This document shows positions 44,759 through 64,000 of a stretch of DNA of 64,000 nt, in pieces. The stretch comes from Aspidapion aeneum (lineage: Eukaryota; Arthropoda; Insecta; Coleoptera; Brentidae). Every line of letters begins with the position of its first letter. Position 1 is the first letter of the stretch. The DNA lies in the NCBI GenBank assembly GCA_963576565.1, contig OY755047.1, forward strand, positions 6,232,931-6,296,930. The letters run 5' to 3'. The notes beneath the pieces are model-generated. The model saw only the letters and a list, made by a program, of their open reading frames with translations, was not told the origin of the DNA and did not search any database. The translations under genes and the position numbers were made by a program.

Positions 44759-45165
44759 ATATACGGCAATCAGAAGTTTTTTGTAAATACCTTGTAAACT
44801 AAAGCTCCTACGAAGTTTTTAGTTATAAAACAAATTATTGGACAAAAAATAAGCATTTTTAAAAAGTTTTAATTGTCAAAAAACTATCATTAACATTAAT
44901 GAATTTTGTTCAAAATCTAATCAGCTCGTTAGAGTGTCGAACACTATTTTACCTGAACAGTCTATGAAAATTGGTTCAGCGGTTTAGGAGCTATCGTGTT
45001 ATTGATAGAAAAAAATATACATACACACACACACAGACAGACAGACATCACGACGATATGCTAGGATAGGTCAAAATACCCCAAATAACACATTTTCTGC
45101 GTTAAAAAAAATCGTTAAAAATAATACCTTCTCTAGCCATTTCTGTGCGAGCTAGGAAGGTAAAA
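44757..45165 (-). mobile_element. Family B MITE
   Basis: Contains the CTCC-ACGAAGTTTTTAGTTATAA block, an ACACACAC/AGACAGAC run (45013-45048) and ends GAGCTAGGAAGGTAAAA. Confidence 0.65.
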
Positions 45166-45504
45166 ATTAAGGAGGTGGGGTCAGGGAAAATTTTCGTAAC
45201 GTCACTTCGTCGCTGTGTCGGTCATTACTGAAAAAATACACAAATCAAAATATTTGTTCTCTGCAGTTTTCATTGTTAATTGTCACTGAAAAAAATAATT
45301 TTTTTCAGTGCATGCAATAGGTGTAGCGATCGATTGATTTTTCAGGGAAATTTCAGGTGTTTCACATAAGTGAAAATCCACATATCCTATCAGGACTGCA
45401 GAAACGCATGCGGTGTGACACGCGTCGAGGAACGTAAAAGAAGAGATAACACATACGAACAGACTGACATACAAACAGTGGCGTGCATACCATATAGGGG
45501 GAGG

Positions 45505-46690
45505 GTGGAGGACAATTCGCCGCGGGACAATTCGCCGCCGACCGATTCGCCGCCGACCGATTCGCCGCGGGGACAATTCGCCGCGAGATTTTTTATTTTA
45601 TGATGTTACCATTGGCAATTGTTTAGACAGTTTTATTTAGCTTGACTTCATATAATATACTTGTTTATTTGTTTGATCATAACTTTTTTGAAACTTTTCC
45701 AACTGGGTATTTGGGGTTAGTATACAATTCAACAATTTTTTCTATTAGAGAAATAAATAAAATGGCGGATCCAAAATGGCGGATTTTCCCATTTATGAAC
45801 CGATTTGCATCAAACTCGGAACTTTAAGATCTTTCAGGTCGCTGATTATTATTTTTAACTTAATTTTAAAAAATGAAAATGGCGGTTCCACAATGGCACA
45901 CTTTCTTATTTATAAACCGATTTGCCTCAAACTTGAAGCAAGGAACTCAATACAATTTTTAATCTAAATTTTAAAACCTGAAAATGGCGGGTTTCTCGGG
46001 GCCTAGGCCCTCCCCCAAGCCTAAGAGTTTTTTAGATATTTTTCACATATTTCATGAATAAAAAGATTAAAGAGTATAAAATTCGCCCCCTCCCCCAGAG
46101 AAATCAGCGCCCCCCCCCCCATTTTAAGGCAAATCGGTTTATAAACAACCAAATTGTGGAACTGCCATTTTGATTTTTTGTAAATTTTAGTTAAAAATAA
46201 TAATCAGGGAGCTGAAAGATCTCAAAGTTCCGAGTTTGATGCAAATCGGTTTATAAATGGGAAAATCCGCCATTTTGGATCCACCATTTTCATTTTTTTA
46301 AATTTAAGTCAAAAATTGTATTAAGTTACCTTAGCCGCGATGTTTCAAGTTTGAGGCAAATCGGTTCATAAATAGGAAAATCCGCCATTTTATTTATTTT
46401 TCTAATAAAAAAAATGTTGAATTGTATTATACTAACCACCAAATGACTAGTTGATAAAGTGATAAAGTTTGAAAAAGTTATGATCAAACAAATAAACAAA
46501 TATATTATATGAAGTCAAGCTAAATAAAACTGTTTAAACAATTGCCAATAGTAATATAATTTTTAAAAAAATCTCGCGGCGAATTGTCCCCGCGGCGAAT
46601 CGGCCGGCGGCGAATTGTCCCGCGGCGAATCGGCCGCGACGAATTGTCCCGCGGCGAATCGGCCGCGACGAATTGTCCCATCCCCATAGG
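45505..46690. mobile_element. 1.2-kb foldback with GACAATTCGCCGCG arrays
   Basis: Subterminal GC-rich tandem arrays of GACAATTCGCCGCG/GACCGATTCGCCGC at 45507-45590 are inverted at 46573-46681. Inside them, long AT-rich arms (TTAGACAGTTTTATTTAGCT.., then AAATGGCGGATCC..) pair over ~450 bp. The centre holds a family C MITE (45990-46115). No ORF. Confidence 0.8.
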
Positions 46691-46794
46691 GGAAAAGGCG
46701 TTGCCTACCTTAGATAAAAATCAAAAACGGTTTTTCACATTATCTTATTTTAAGTAACTGACCTCACTTAGTGTGACTCAGGTCTTAATAGGGA

Positions 46795-47748
46795 CTTATT
46801 GCAATAGTGCCAGGCAATAATTGTGCCGGGCACTATTCTGACAGATTCGCATTGAAAACTGACAGTTGGTCTTTCAAAATTGACATACCAAAGTCAGATT
46901 AAATTTCCATTAATAGTGGCGGATCTATTAACTTTGGTTCTTATAATACACAAAAGCCTAATTTTGAAAAAAGACCCCAGGTAGCAAGGGGTCATCAAAT
47001 GACGTCTTTTTTTCGTCGAAAAGTGGTCATTTGGATGACCAGCAGGTCATCTACCAAAAAATGTTGTCTTTAAGGCGTCAATTATTTGACGTCTTTTCGT
47101 AGTGTAGTTTTTGACGTCTGAAAAACGTCATATATTGGTCACTACCCACACTGCACACTTTGTCCAAGGGACATACACTCATACTTACATAGATGGTGCC
47201 CCAGTCAGTACTTGACCGGATTTATACGAAATGTGGGGGTATGTATGTAAAATAAATTAAATATTAAATCAAGACATACTTCGAGGCTTCTTTCGCTTCA
47301 AGGTGGAGATGTGTAAGTCTAGGTTTCGGTCTATTTTGATCTGTCCCTCACAGAACACCGCTGTACATGTTCCAGTACTTCCAGGTCTAAGTCACAGAAG
47401 AGTCGCCTTCTGTGTCTAAGTTTCCTTCAGTGTTCTCAGCAACTGCAGGGAATATTTCATATATTCAGGCGAGTTTAAAAAAAGTCATAAATATAGGTCT
47501 GTGTGTGTGTGTCTGATGTTCTGATTTGGTCCCAAATACGTCATATTGCTGACGTTTTTAAAACGTCTGAAAATGACGTCATTTTGGGTGTATCTTTTGA
47601 ACGTCATTTAACGTCAATGGTCATTAAAAATGACCTGTTTTTGACGTTTAAAAAACGTGACCTTGCTACCTGGGACAGCTGTTCTTATAATGCGAAAATG
47701 TCAGAATAGTGCCCGTCACAATTACTGCCTGGTTTTATTGCAACAGGT
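46795..47748. mobile_element. Element with GCCAGGCARTAATTGTG ends
   Basis: Left 46795-46850 and right 47695-47748 are imperfect inverted copies (GCCAGGCAATAATTGTG; GGGCACTATTCTGACA). A second element (46976-47669) is nested inside. Confidence 0.65.
46976..47669. mobile_element. MITE with CCCAGGTAGCAAGG ends and dense ACGTC motifs
   Basis: TIR CCCAGGTAGCAAGG / CCTTGCTACCTGGG (perfect 14 bp). Both arms are filled with GACGT/ACGTC and GGTCATTT motifs; the centre (47150-47490) is unrelated unique sequence of higher GC, perhaps captured. Confidence 0.75.
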
Positions 47749-47956
47749 TTGTCTCTGTGTCTGTGCCCGAAAAATCTAAGGCTGGGTTGAAACCTTGAAA
47801 TCAAACCTGCTTCTACCCGAGTCTATAAGCAGTTCTTTTTAAATTGCTTAAATACCACGGCTTTGCCGGTTAGCTCGACTTACCCGATAGCGTAAAAAAA
47901 CTACCTTAATCAAGGAGAATAGCTCGCAGAACACATACGCCGAGTTGGATAATGGA

Positions 47957-48569
47957 TCGTTCATACTCGTCTTTTGTCTAGTCTTTTGTCTTGGTTTAGT
48001 CATATGTCTTGTCCTAAGAAAGTTAAAACCACTGTTTCTTATGGGAGTGTTCATACAATCACGGATCACCTGTGATCCGTGATACAATGCTTTTGCTTTT
48101 GTTTTTGATTAGTCTTTGTCTTAAGAGTTGCCAACTTTCAATCAAAGACAACGACTAAGACGAGTGACAGACATCAGCTGATATTTGTTGTTTTTTTTTA
48201 CAGGGCGTCCGAAGAGCGCAAGCGCGCGGCCAAAATTTTGAATTTACCGCCATTAATCATGTTTTTAACAGAAAATCTCAACATAACCTCAAAATTTTAT
48301 TTGTTTTTATTTTCTTTTTTGCTTTTGTTCTTCCATGTCTGTGTTTCGTGCACAGATTAGGTTAAATAAGATTGTTTTGTGTAGAAAATGACTTTTGAAA
48401 AGGGGCCTTTTTATTGAAATTGAATTTTTTTTCAGTGGGTTATGAGTAAGACTAATCAAAAACAAAAGACGAGTATGAACAGCCGATTTTGTTTAAGACA
48501 GCTAAGACTAATCAAAGGACAAAGACTAATCAAAAACAAAAGACTAAGACGAGTATGAACAATACTTAA
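47957..48569. mobile_element. Foldback with GTTCATACTCGTCTTTTG ends
   Basis: Ends GTTCATACTCGTCTTTTGTC and inverse ACAAAAGAC.AAGACGAGTATGAAC. AGTCTTTTGTCTT-type units repeat near both ends. Contains the hairpin at 48058-48083. Confidence 0.7.
48058..48083. repeat. Perfect 12-bp-stem palindrome
   Basis: ATCACGGATCAC, 2-nt spacer CT, GTGATCCGTGAT. Inside the foldback at 47957-48569. Confidence 0.85.
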
Positions 48570-48621
48570 GTAATTTCTGAGATTAGCGGAAACTAAAAAA
48601 GCCCTGTTCCTTTATATATGT

Positions 48622-49005
48622 ACAGGGTAAAAAAATTTTGTCTTCAATGAAAACACGTTCTTTTCTTGAATAAATTGTTTTAACTTAAAACAATTTGTTT
48701 TGAATTAAAATATCTTTTTATTTCAACGCAGCGTTTAATCTTGAAATAAGATTTTATTTTTGTTCTTTGATTGTTTTGCAAATTTTCTTCATATAAGTAA
48801 TATTTTGCTTCCAGAAAAACCGGTGCCTTGGAATAATTCAGTTCCAATTGATATTAAAACAATTTCTGTTTCACATTAAAATAAATAGGCAAGACATTTT
48901 TTGTGCAATATCAAGAAAATATTCTCTTGGTGAATATGAAAGCACAAATTATTTTACTTCAAAGCAATTTGCTTTGATCTAAGACAATTTTTTTTTACCG
49001 TGTGT
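48622..49005. mobile_element. MITE related to 2221-3664 ends
   Basis: Ends near CAGGGTAAAAAAATTTTGTCTT and AAGACAATTTTTTTTTACCGTG. Shares internal blocks (CAATTTGCTTTGAT, GAAAACACGTTC) with 61461-61868. Confidence 0.65.
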
Positions 49006-49117
49006 TTAGTAAGCGTGTAAGTAGCAAAACAATGACAGTTTTTGCCAACCCTGCTTTTATTAGCACGGCACGCCACTGCATAGAAATGTACACACAGTTA
49101 GGCACATATGAAATACT

Positions 49118-49405
49118 TTACTGCACCTGGCCCAGGTGCTTTTGATTATCTACACACACACAGAAAAAAATTAATGGAGTTTGAATGAAAAACTTCTGAC
49201 CATCAACTATAATTACATCTATCGATCGATTTATATTAGCCTTTCTTCGATTCATTTTTGGACATAGGCCTCCCTCAATATCTTCCACTCTTCTCTGTCT
49301 GTCGTCGGTCAAGCATTTAGTTTCCGCATGTTTCTTCCAATGGTTTGCCCATGTGGTTCGGGGCCTTCCCCTACTTCTTTTATTTTTCCAAGGTATCTAA
49401 TTTAC
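49118..49405 (-). pseudogene. LINE C-terminal fragment
   Basis: The minus strand reads RSRGRPRTTWANHWKKHAET.. then DDRQRRVEDIEGGLCPK, matching the C-terminal tail of insect non-LTR ORF2 proteins (GRP--TW- motif). With 50815-51070 it may be one copy split by satellite sequence. Short and degraded. Confidence 0.55.
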
Positions 49406-49587
49406 AATGCATTTGTTTCATCGATCGTCTTGCTGTCTGATTTCCATTTTAATTTTGCTACTTCTTCTCTGACATCCCTTACTTTTGTTTTATTATTTGT
49501 CCATGTATTCCTTTTTTTACAAGCTTTTATTTAGCTTCAGATGTTCTGTCTAACTAACTATCTAACTAACTATCTATCAAATCTTGT

Positions 49588-50200
49588 GAAGCGTTTTTGA
49601 CACACTTCCCATTATCCGATTTGGATGAAATTTGGTACACACATACTGGTCCCATGACAATACAACATTAAGAAAAAAATATCCTACCACCCCTACCCCC
49701 ACCCCTTCTATAGAAAAATGTGTTTTTGACACACTTCCCGTTATCCGATTTGGATAAAATTTGGTATACACATAGTGGTCCGATGATAATATAACAATAA
49801 GAAAAAATATCCTCCCACCCCTACCCCTTCCATAGAAAGTGCGTTTTTGACCACATATAGTGGTCCGATGACAATAAAACATTGAAAAAAAAATCCTACC
49901 ACTCCTACCCCCACTCCCATCTATAGAAAAATGCGTTTTTGACACACTTCCCATTATCCGATTTGGATGAAATTTGGTATACATATAGTGGTCCGACGAC
50001 AATACAACAATAAAGAAAAAATGTCCTCCCACCCTACCCCCCACCCCCTTCCATAAAAAATGCGTTTATGACACAATTCACTTCAAATGACTTTTATAAA
50101 ATTTGGTATATGCATAGAGGTTCGATGGCAATACAGCCCAAACAAAAAATATATTTCTATCTCTACCCCCCACCCTCTCCTTCCCCCAATAGAAAAATGA
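49588..50200. repeat. ~120-130-bp tandem repeat, about five units
   Basis: Units begin GCGTTTTTGACACACTTCCC, contain ATTTGGATGAAATTTGGTA and end in a C-rich CCCACCCCT..ATAGAAAAAT segment. The third unit has an internal deletion; the last is the most diverged. The long ORF on the minus strand is a repeat artefact. Confidence 0.85.
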
Positions 50201-50315
50201 GTTTTCAAACAACTCACGATCAGCGATTTCATTATAATCTAGAATAAACTCTTCTGTTCTGTTATTGAACAAATATTTTCATTTAATAGAGTAGATAGCT
50301 GAGACTAAAAAGTAA

Positions 50316-50805
50316 AAAATAAATTGGTAAAAATTTTTTTTTAAGTCACAAGCTTTTATAAAATGCACTAAAAATTAAAAAATAATTTTCTAACATTCTA
50401 ATATTATCATAATAATAAAAGCGATGGCCGTAAATCAAAGCATAAGTTAATCTAAATTTGAGATCTAAACATTTAAAGAATATTCAACATAGCAGGTCAT
50501 CAAAGATATATTTGATGTGCCGCAATGTTATGCCATTGCCATACCTATGTCAGACAAATGCTGGGGTATCTTGGGTCGGGTTGGGTGGGTTTGGTACCTC
50601 TGCATTTTTCTGCTAGATTCATTCTTGCAAATAGTGATATTTTTATTGATACGGATATCTTATCGTGCTAACATCGTCAAAATTTCCATCAGTCGGCCAT
50701 CGCTTTTATTATTATGATAATATTAGAATGTTAGAAAATTATTTTTTAATTTTTAGTGCATTTTATAAAAGCTTGTGAATTAAAAAAAAATTTTACCAAT
50801 TTATT
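50316..50805. repeat. Foldback, ~112-bp arms
   Basis: 50316-50428 is inverted at ~50694-50805 (shared CACAAGCTTTTATAAAATGC and AATAATAAAAGCGATGGCCG). The ~265-bp centre is unique. Confidence 0.8.
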
Positions 50806-50814
50806 TTATCTGTC

Positions 50815-51070
50815 AGCTTTACATGTAACATTTGTCCTTCCATTGATCTTTGGACTTTTATTATCTTATTCATGTTTGATTTTGTAAGTGTCCTGGTCTG
50901 GTATCCATAGGTGAGTACAGGAAGGATACGTTGATTATACCCTTTCGTTTTGAGGTACTTAGGATATTTTTTATTTTTAATATGTATGTTAATTTTCCGA
51001 ATACTGCCAATGCCAATTTTACTTGTCTCTTAATTTCAAATGTTTGGTTTTCTATTATATTCCTTTAACA
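50815..51070 (-). pseudogene. LINE reverse transcriptase thumb fragment
   Basis: The minus strand reads KGYNQRILPVLTYGYQT--LT and NMNKIIKVQRSMEGQMLHVK, the LPVLTYG-E-W/Q---ERAML region of non-LTR retrotransposons. Broken at both ends. Confidence 0.7.
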
Positions 51071-52226
51071 AGTAGAGGAATATAATTACTTATTAGGCCC
51101 ACAAAAAAACTTTTGACGTTGAAATGGGTAGGTAAGGTAAAGTAAAGTTATTCTGATATTATCTAAAATTTATTTTTTTTTTCAAAATGAACAAAGCTGA
51201 CAAAAAGTTGATAAACAATCAACTTTTTGTAAATTAAAAATTAAATGTATTTTAATTTAAAAAATGAATTAAATTCTTTGGTATAAAACAAAAGGTTTAT
51301 TTTATTATCACAATATAGTTATTATATTTTTAACATAATCCCTTCCATAAAAAGTGCCTTATCTTATGGTATACCCTCCTACACATATTTTTAGCCATCT
51401 ATACAGGGTGTTAATAGAGTATGTCGCCAAACTTAAGAGGATGATTTTTTAAATGATTTTAAGAGAAAAACTTCAAATAAACATTTTTCAGGAAATACAT
51501 AGTTTTTGAGAGACAAGGTGTCAAAGTTTAATTTTTTTTGTTTGTTTTTTGTTTATAGCTCGTGCAGTTTTTAAGATGTTTGGCTCAAATTTGAATCATA
51601 TATTTATGCCCTTTTTTTTTCCCCAGAACTTTTTTTCAGTAAGCTAATGGCAGATTCGAAAATATAAAATGGATTCTTTGTTTTATTCAGAAACTTTTTG
51701 ACCTCTTGCAATTTTCTCCATCTCTAACCGTTTTCGAGCAAAAAAGGCAAAAAGGAAAATTTGTACCCTGCTAAATGACAGTAAAATTTAAGAGTCACTA
51801 CCTTTACATTATTTTAATTATATGCAAGTGTTATGTAATTTCTGAATAGCAATCGAAGATACAAATTATCCTTTTTTGTCTTTTTTTCTCAAAAACGGTT
51901 CGAGATACAAAAAATTGCACGAGATCGAGAGAGAACAAAGACAGCCTTCTTTTTTCGTGACCCCGCCTTTACAAAGTGGCCTCTATTATCCCTACCAAAA
52001 GTCGCCGAAATCGGGGAAGGACATTTGCTTGCTTTACTGTTAGGAGCGGAGCGGGGCGGTGCTCTGTATCCAACAGAATCTATATATAGAATCTAAGGGC
52101 GGGGTACAACTTTGGCTTTTAGGAATCACTTTGGAACATCAGCAGGTATATCTCAAAAACGATAGCGGCTAGAGTAATGTAGTTTTCATAAATTATTTGA
52201 AATTTTTTATCAATTTCAACAAATTA

Positions 52227-52279
<53 letters not shown>

Positions 52280-52800
52280 CTTTACAAATAATGAAATAAT
52301 AGCAAACCAATGTTTAAATTTTTTTTTGAAAATCATGTTTTCATCATATTTACCGAATTGGACTCGCTCGTCTTCCATTTTTTTAAGCCAACCCAAAATA
52401 AAAATGTTCGTATTGTTGTAAAAAAATCCGCTGGGTAAGATTTGAAGTCCTCTTTATCAATTTTTTCGCCATTCCATGAATTTTTTACCACCAAAATATT
52501 CCGATTTTTATTTCGTCTTATTATTTCAAGAGTCATTTTTGATTAAAATTATTATCCCACTGCTGTTTGAAATTCATCAAAAATAGAAAATGTTAAATTT
52601 TCCTTGTTTTCTCTAATTATATGCAACTCAAAATTGCTCTACAATTATAAAAACAACCTCAGCAATAATATAAAGTACCTAATTACCCCGAAATTACTTA
52701 ATATTTGAATCCCTTTCAGGACCGTACCTAAATTTTTCCAGAGGGGGGGGGGTGAGAGCGGGGGTTTTATTATTCATCATTTTATACAACTTTGTTTTTT
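51071..52800. other. No gene seen; AT-rich with TA run
   Basis: A TACAGGGTGT end motif at ~51404 suggests the remains of a mariner-like element. A TA run of ~44 bp is at 52234-52278. A G-run MITE fragment lies at 52727-52760. I searched this stretch for the missing convertase first exon and found no convincing signal peptide. Confidence 0.4.
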
Positions 52801-52844
52801 TTGGTTTAGTCAAGGACAGATGATCAGTCCTCGGTTTAGTGTTA

Positions 52845-53790
52845 TTTATTTAGTATTTCGGGGTACTGCCTTGATACCTTCCTCCCTTATCTAACGGAGG
52901 AAGACAAGATAAAAATTTTTTAAGTCCTTATGCCCCCCAATCTTGTGCCAGTGCACTTATGAAAAATATTGCCAGAGCTATACAACATGCGCATTTATAA
53001 ATTTTTGATTTATTGGTTTAGTGTTACTAGCTCACACTTATACTATACAATAGTAGTGTGAGCTATAGTGATTTCAAGATTTCAAGAAAATACTCTGCCA
53101 ATATATGGGCCCCTAAGCTCACACTAGGTACTATAGTTATAGTGTACGTATGAGCTAATATAACTAAAAACTAAAATATATTTTATTCAACTCCAGACTA
53201 AATTACCTTTTGTTTGATACCACACAAGCCATGTTTTGACTTAAACTAAAATTTTTGAAATCTACCCCCACCCTTAAAAAAAACAAAAACTAAAATGTAT
53301 TTTGTTAAACTCCGGACTCAATTACTTTTCGTTTGACATCACACACGCCATATTTTCACTTAAACTCTAATTTTTAAAATATACCCCCACCCTTTTTTTT
53401 AAATAAATTAAAATGTATTTTGTTTAACTCCAGACTCAATGACCTTTCGTTTGATATCACACACGCCATATTTTCACTTAAACTCTAATTTTTGAAAAAA
53501 ATTTAAAACATGGCTTGTGTGGTATCAAACGAAAGGTAATTTAGTCTGTAATTGAATAAAATATATTTCAGTTTTTAGTTATATTAGCTCATACGTACAC
53601 TATAACTATAGTGCCTAGTGTGAGCTTTGGGGCCCATATATTGGCAGAGTATTTATTTAGTAATTCGGGATACTGCCTTGATACCTTCCTCCCTTATCTA
53701 ACGGAGGAAGACAAGGCAAATATTTTTTAAGCCCTTATACCCCCCAATCTTATGCCAGTGCACTTATCAAAAATAAAAATATAAATTTTT
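52845..53790. repeat. Direct duplication (~140 bp) flanking a family A element
   Basis: 52845-52985 and 53651-53778 share CCTTGATACCTTCCTCCCTT, TAACGGAGGAAGACAAG and GCCAGTGCACTTAT at ~90% identity. Between them is a family A copy (53028-53650). The second unit directly precedes the first visible convertase exon. Confidence 0.75.
53028..53650. repeat. Family A copy with two left ends (inverted)
   Basis: Begins at a terminal hairpin, then the ACTCTGCCAATATATGG end, ~118-bp units, and an inverted second ACTCTGCC end at ~53650. A rearranged, foldback-like derivative. Confidence 0.7.
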
Positions 53791-53809
53791 GATTTACTTG
53801 AATTTATAG

Positions 53810-63761
<9,952 letters not shown>

Positions 63762-63780
63762 GAATACGTTATAATTATAA

Positions 63781-63786
63781 AATAAA
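63781..63786 (+). terminator. Convertase polyadenylation signal
   Basis: AATAAA 20 bp after the stop codon, followed by AATAATAAAG, implying a very short 3' UTR. Confidence 0.7.
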
Positions 63787-63799
63787 AATAATAAAGTTT

Positions 63800-64000
63800 A
63801 TTGCCTATTAATTTTTTTAAAAAGTTTTTCTGTTGCCAAAATAAAACAATTTCTCTATAAAATATAACTTGTGAACGCACCCTATATCTGTGCAGACTGG
63901 GCATGCGCATATCTATTGATTCACCTTTTCTTTTTAACCTTCTTTTTCATACGAGTTAGAAAATGACAAAACATTAGGAGGAGTTATAACCTCACTTTTG
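63800..64000. other. Sequence after the convertase, nothing recognised
   Basis: AT-rich, no ORF or repeat match in this window. Confidence 0.4.

Noticed and set aside
49577..50044. 155-aa minus-strand ORF with repeated HFSIDG/DHYVYTKFHPNRI
   Set aside because: Product of the ~125-bp satellite; unit length a near multiple of three keeps it open.

Overview
Eukaryotic (insect) nuclear DNA: AT-rich, intron-containing genes with GT/AG splice sites, and very dense transposable elements. One 200-base run of N (36134-36333) shows it is a draft assembly. Two host genes can be reconstructed, both on the + strand: a squid-type hnRNP (sqd; 21349-23051, three exons, 282 aa, start to stop) and a PC1/3-type proprotein convertase (53810-63761, twelve visible exons, 622 aa, first exon(s) not found). 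One orphan exon with odorant-receptor-like sequence lies on the minus strand at 8521-8734. The gene set and the number of RTE, Penelope, hAT, mariner-like and foldback elements fit an insect outside Drosophila, for example a beetle or hemipteran. I cannot name the species.

Layout. 1-1.6 kb: ends of dispersed repeats. 2.2-4.9 kb: an 8-bp-TSD hAT element with hAT transposase remnants, holding a nested element built of a 16-bp minisatellite in inverted orientation around a GGTTC pentamer tract. 5-8.4 kb: small foldback and microsatellite MITEs. 8.5-9.7 kb: receptor exon beside an RTE fragment. 9.9-12 kb: three copies of a 0.61-kb element, one flanked by a perfect 97-bp direct duplication. 12.65-13.98 kb: 1.33-kb TA-flanked foldback. 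14.2-17.9 kb: GTGCGG palindrome cassettes inside and near a 2-kb hAT-like element. 18-20.9 kb: mostly unassigned sequence and MITEs. 20.9-23.4 kb: sqd. 24.4-28.1 kb: inverted repeats around a 5'-truncated Penelope-like element with an 11-bp TSD. 29.1-33.3 kb: palindrome-family copy, then a tandem cluster of a hairpin-ended, satellite-bearing element. 35-35.6 kb: RTE 3' end. 37.8-41.2 kb: a 3.4-kb transposon with perfect 16-bp TIRs and an 8-bp TSD. 41.2-43.4 kb: 961-bp tandem duplication. 43.4-44.6 kb: RTE fragment with a TA tail. 45.5-50.8 kb: foldbacks and minisatellites. 53.8-63.8 kb: the convertase gene, its introns full of MITEs, including one with an 810-bp GT tract.

The two genes are functionally unrelated: Sqd acts in mRNA localisation, splicing and export; the convertase cleaves prohormones in the regulated secretory pathway. 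Repeats cover most of the rest. The best candidates for undescribed biology are the 3.4-kb TIR element with direct GGGTATTAGT arrays, the GTGCGGAAAAG palindrome family that carries a tiny first exon plus intron, and the hairpin-ended element present in tandem. All repeat families were defined by reading copies within this window; no database search was possible.
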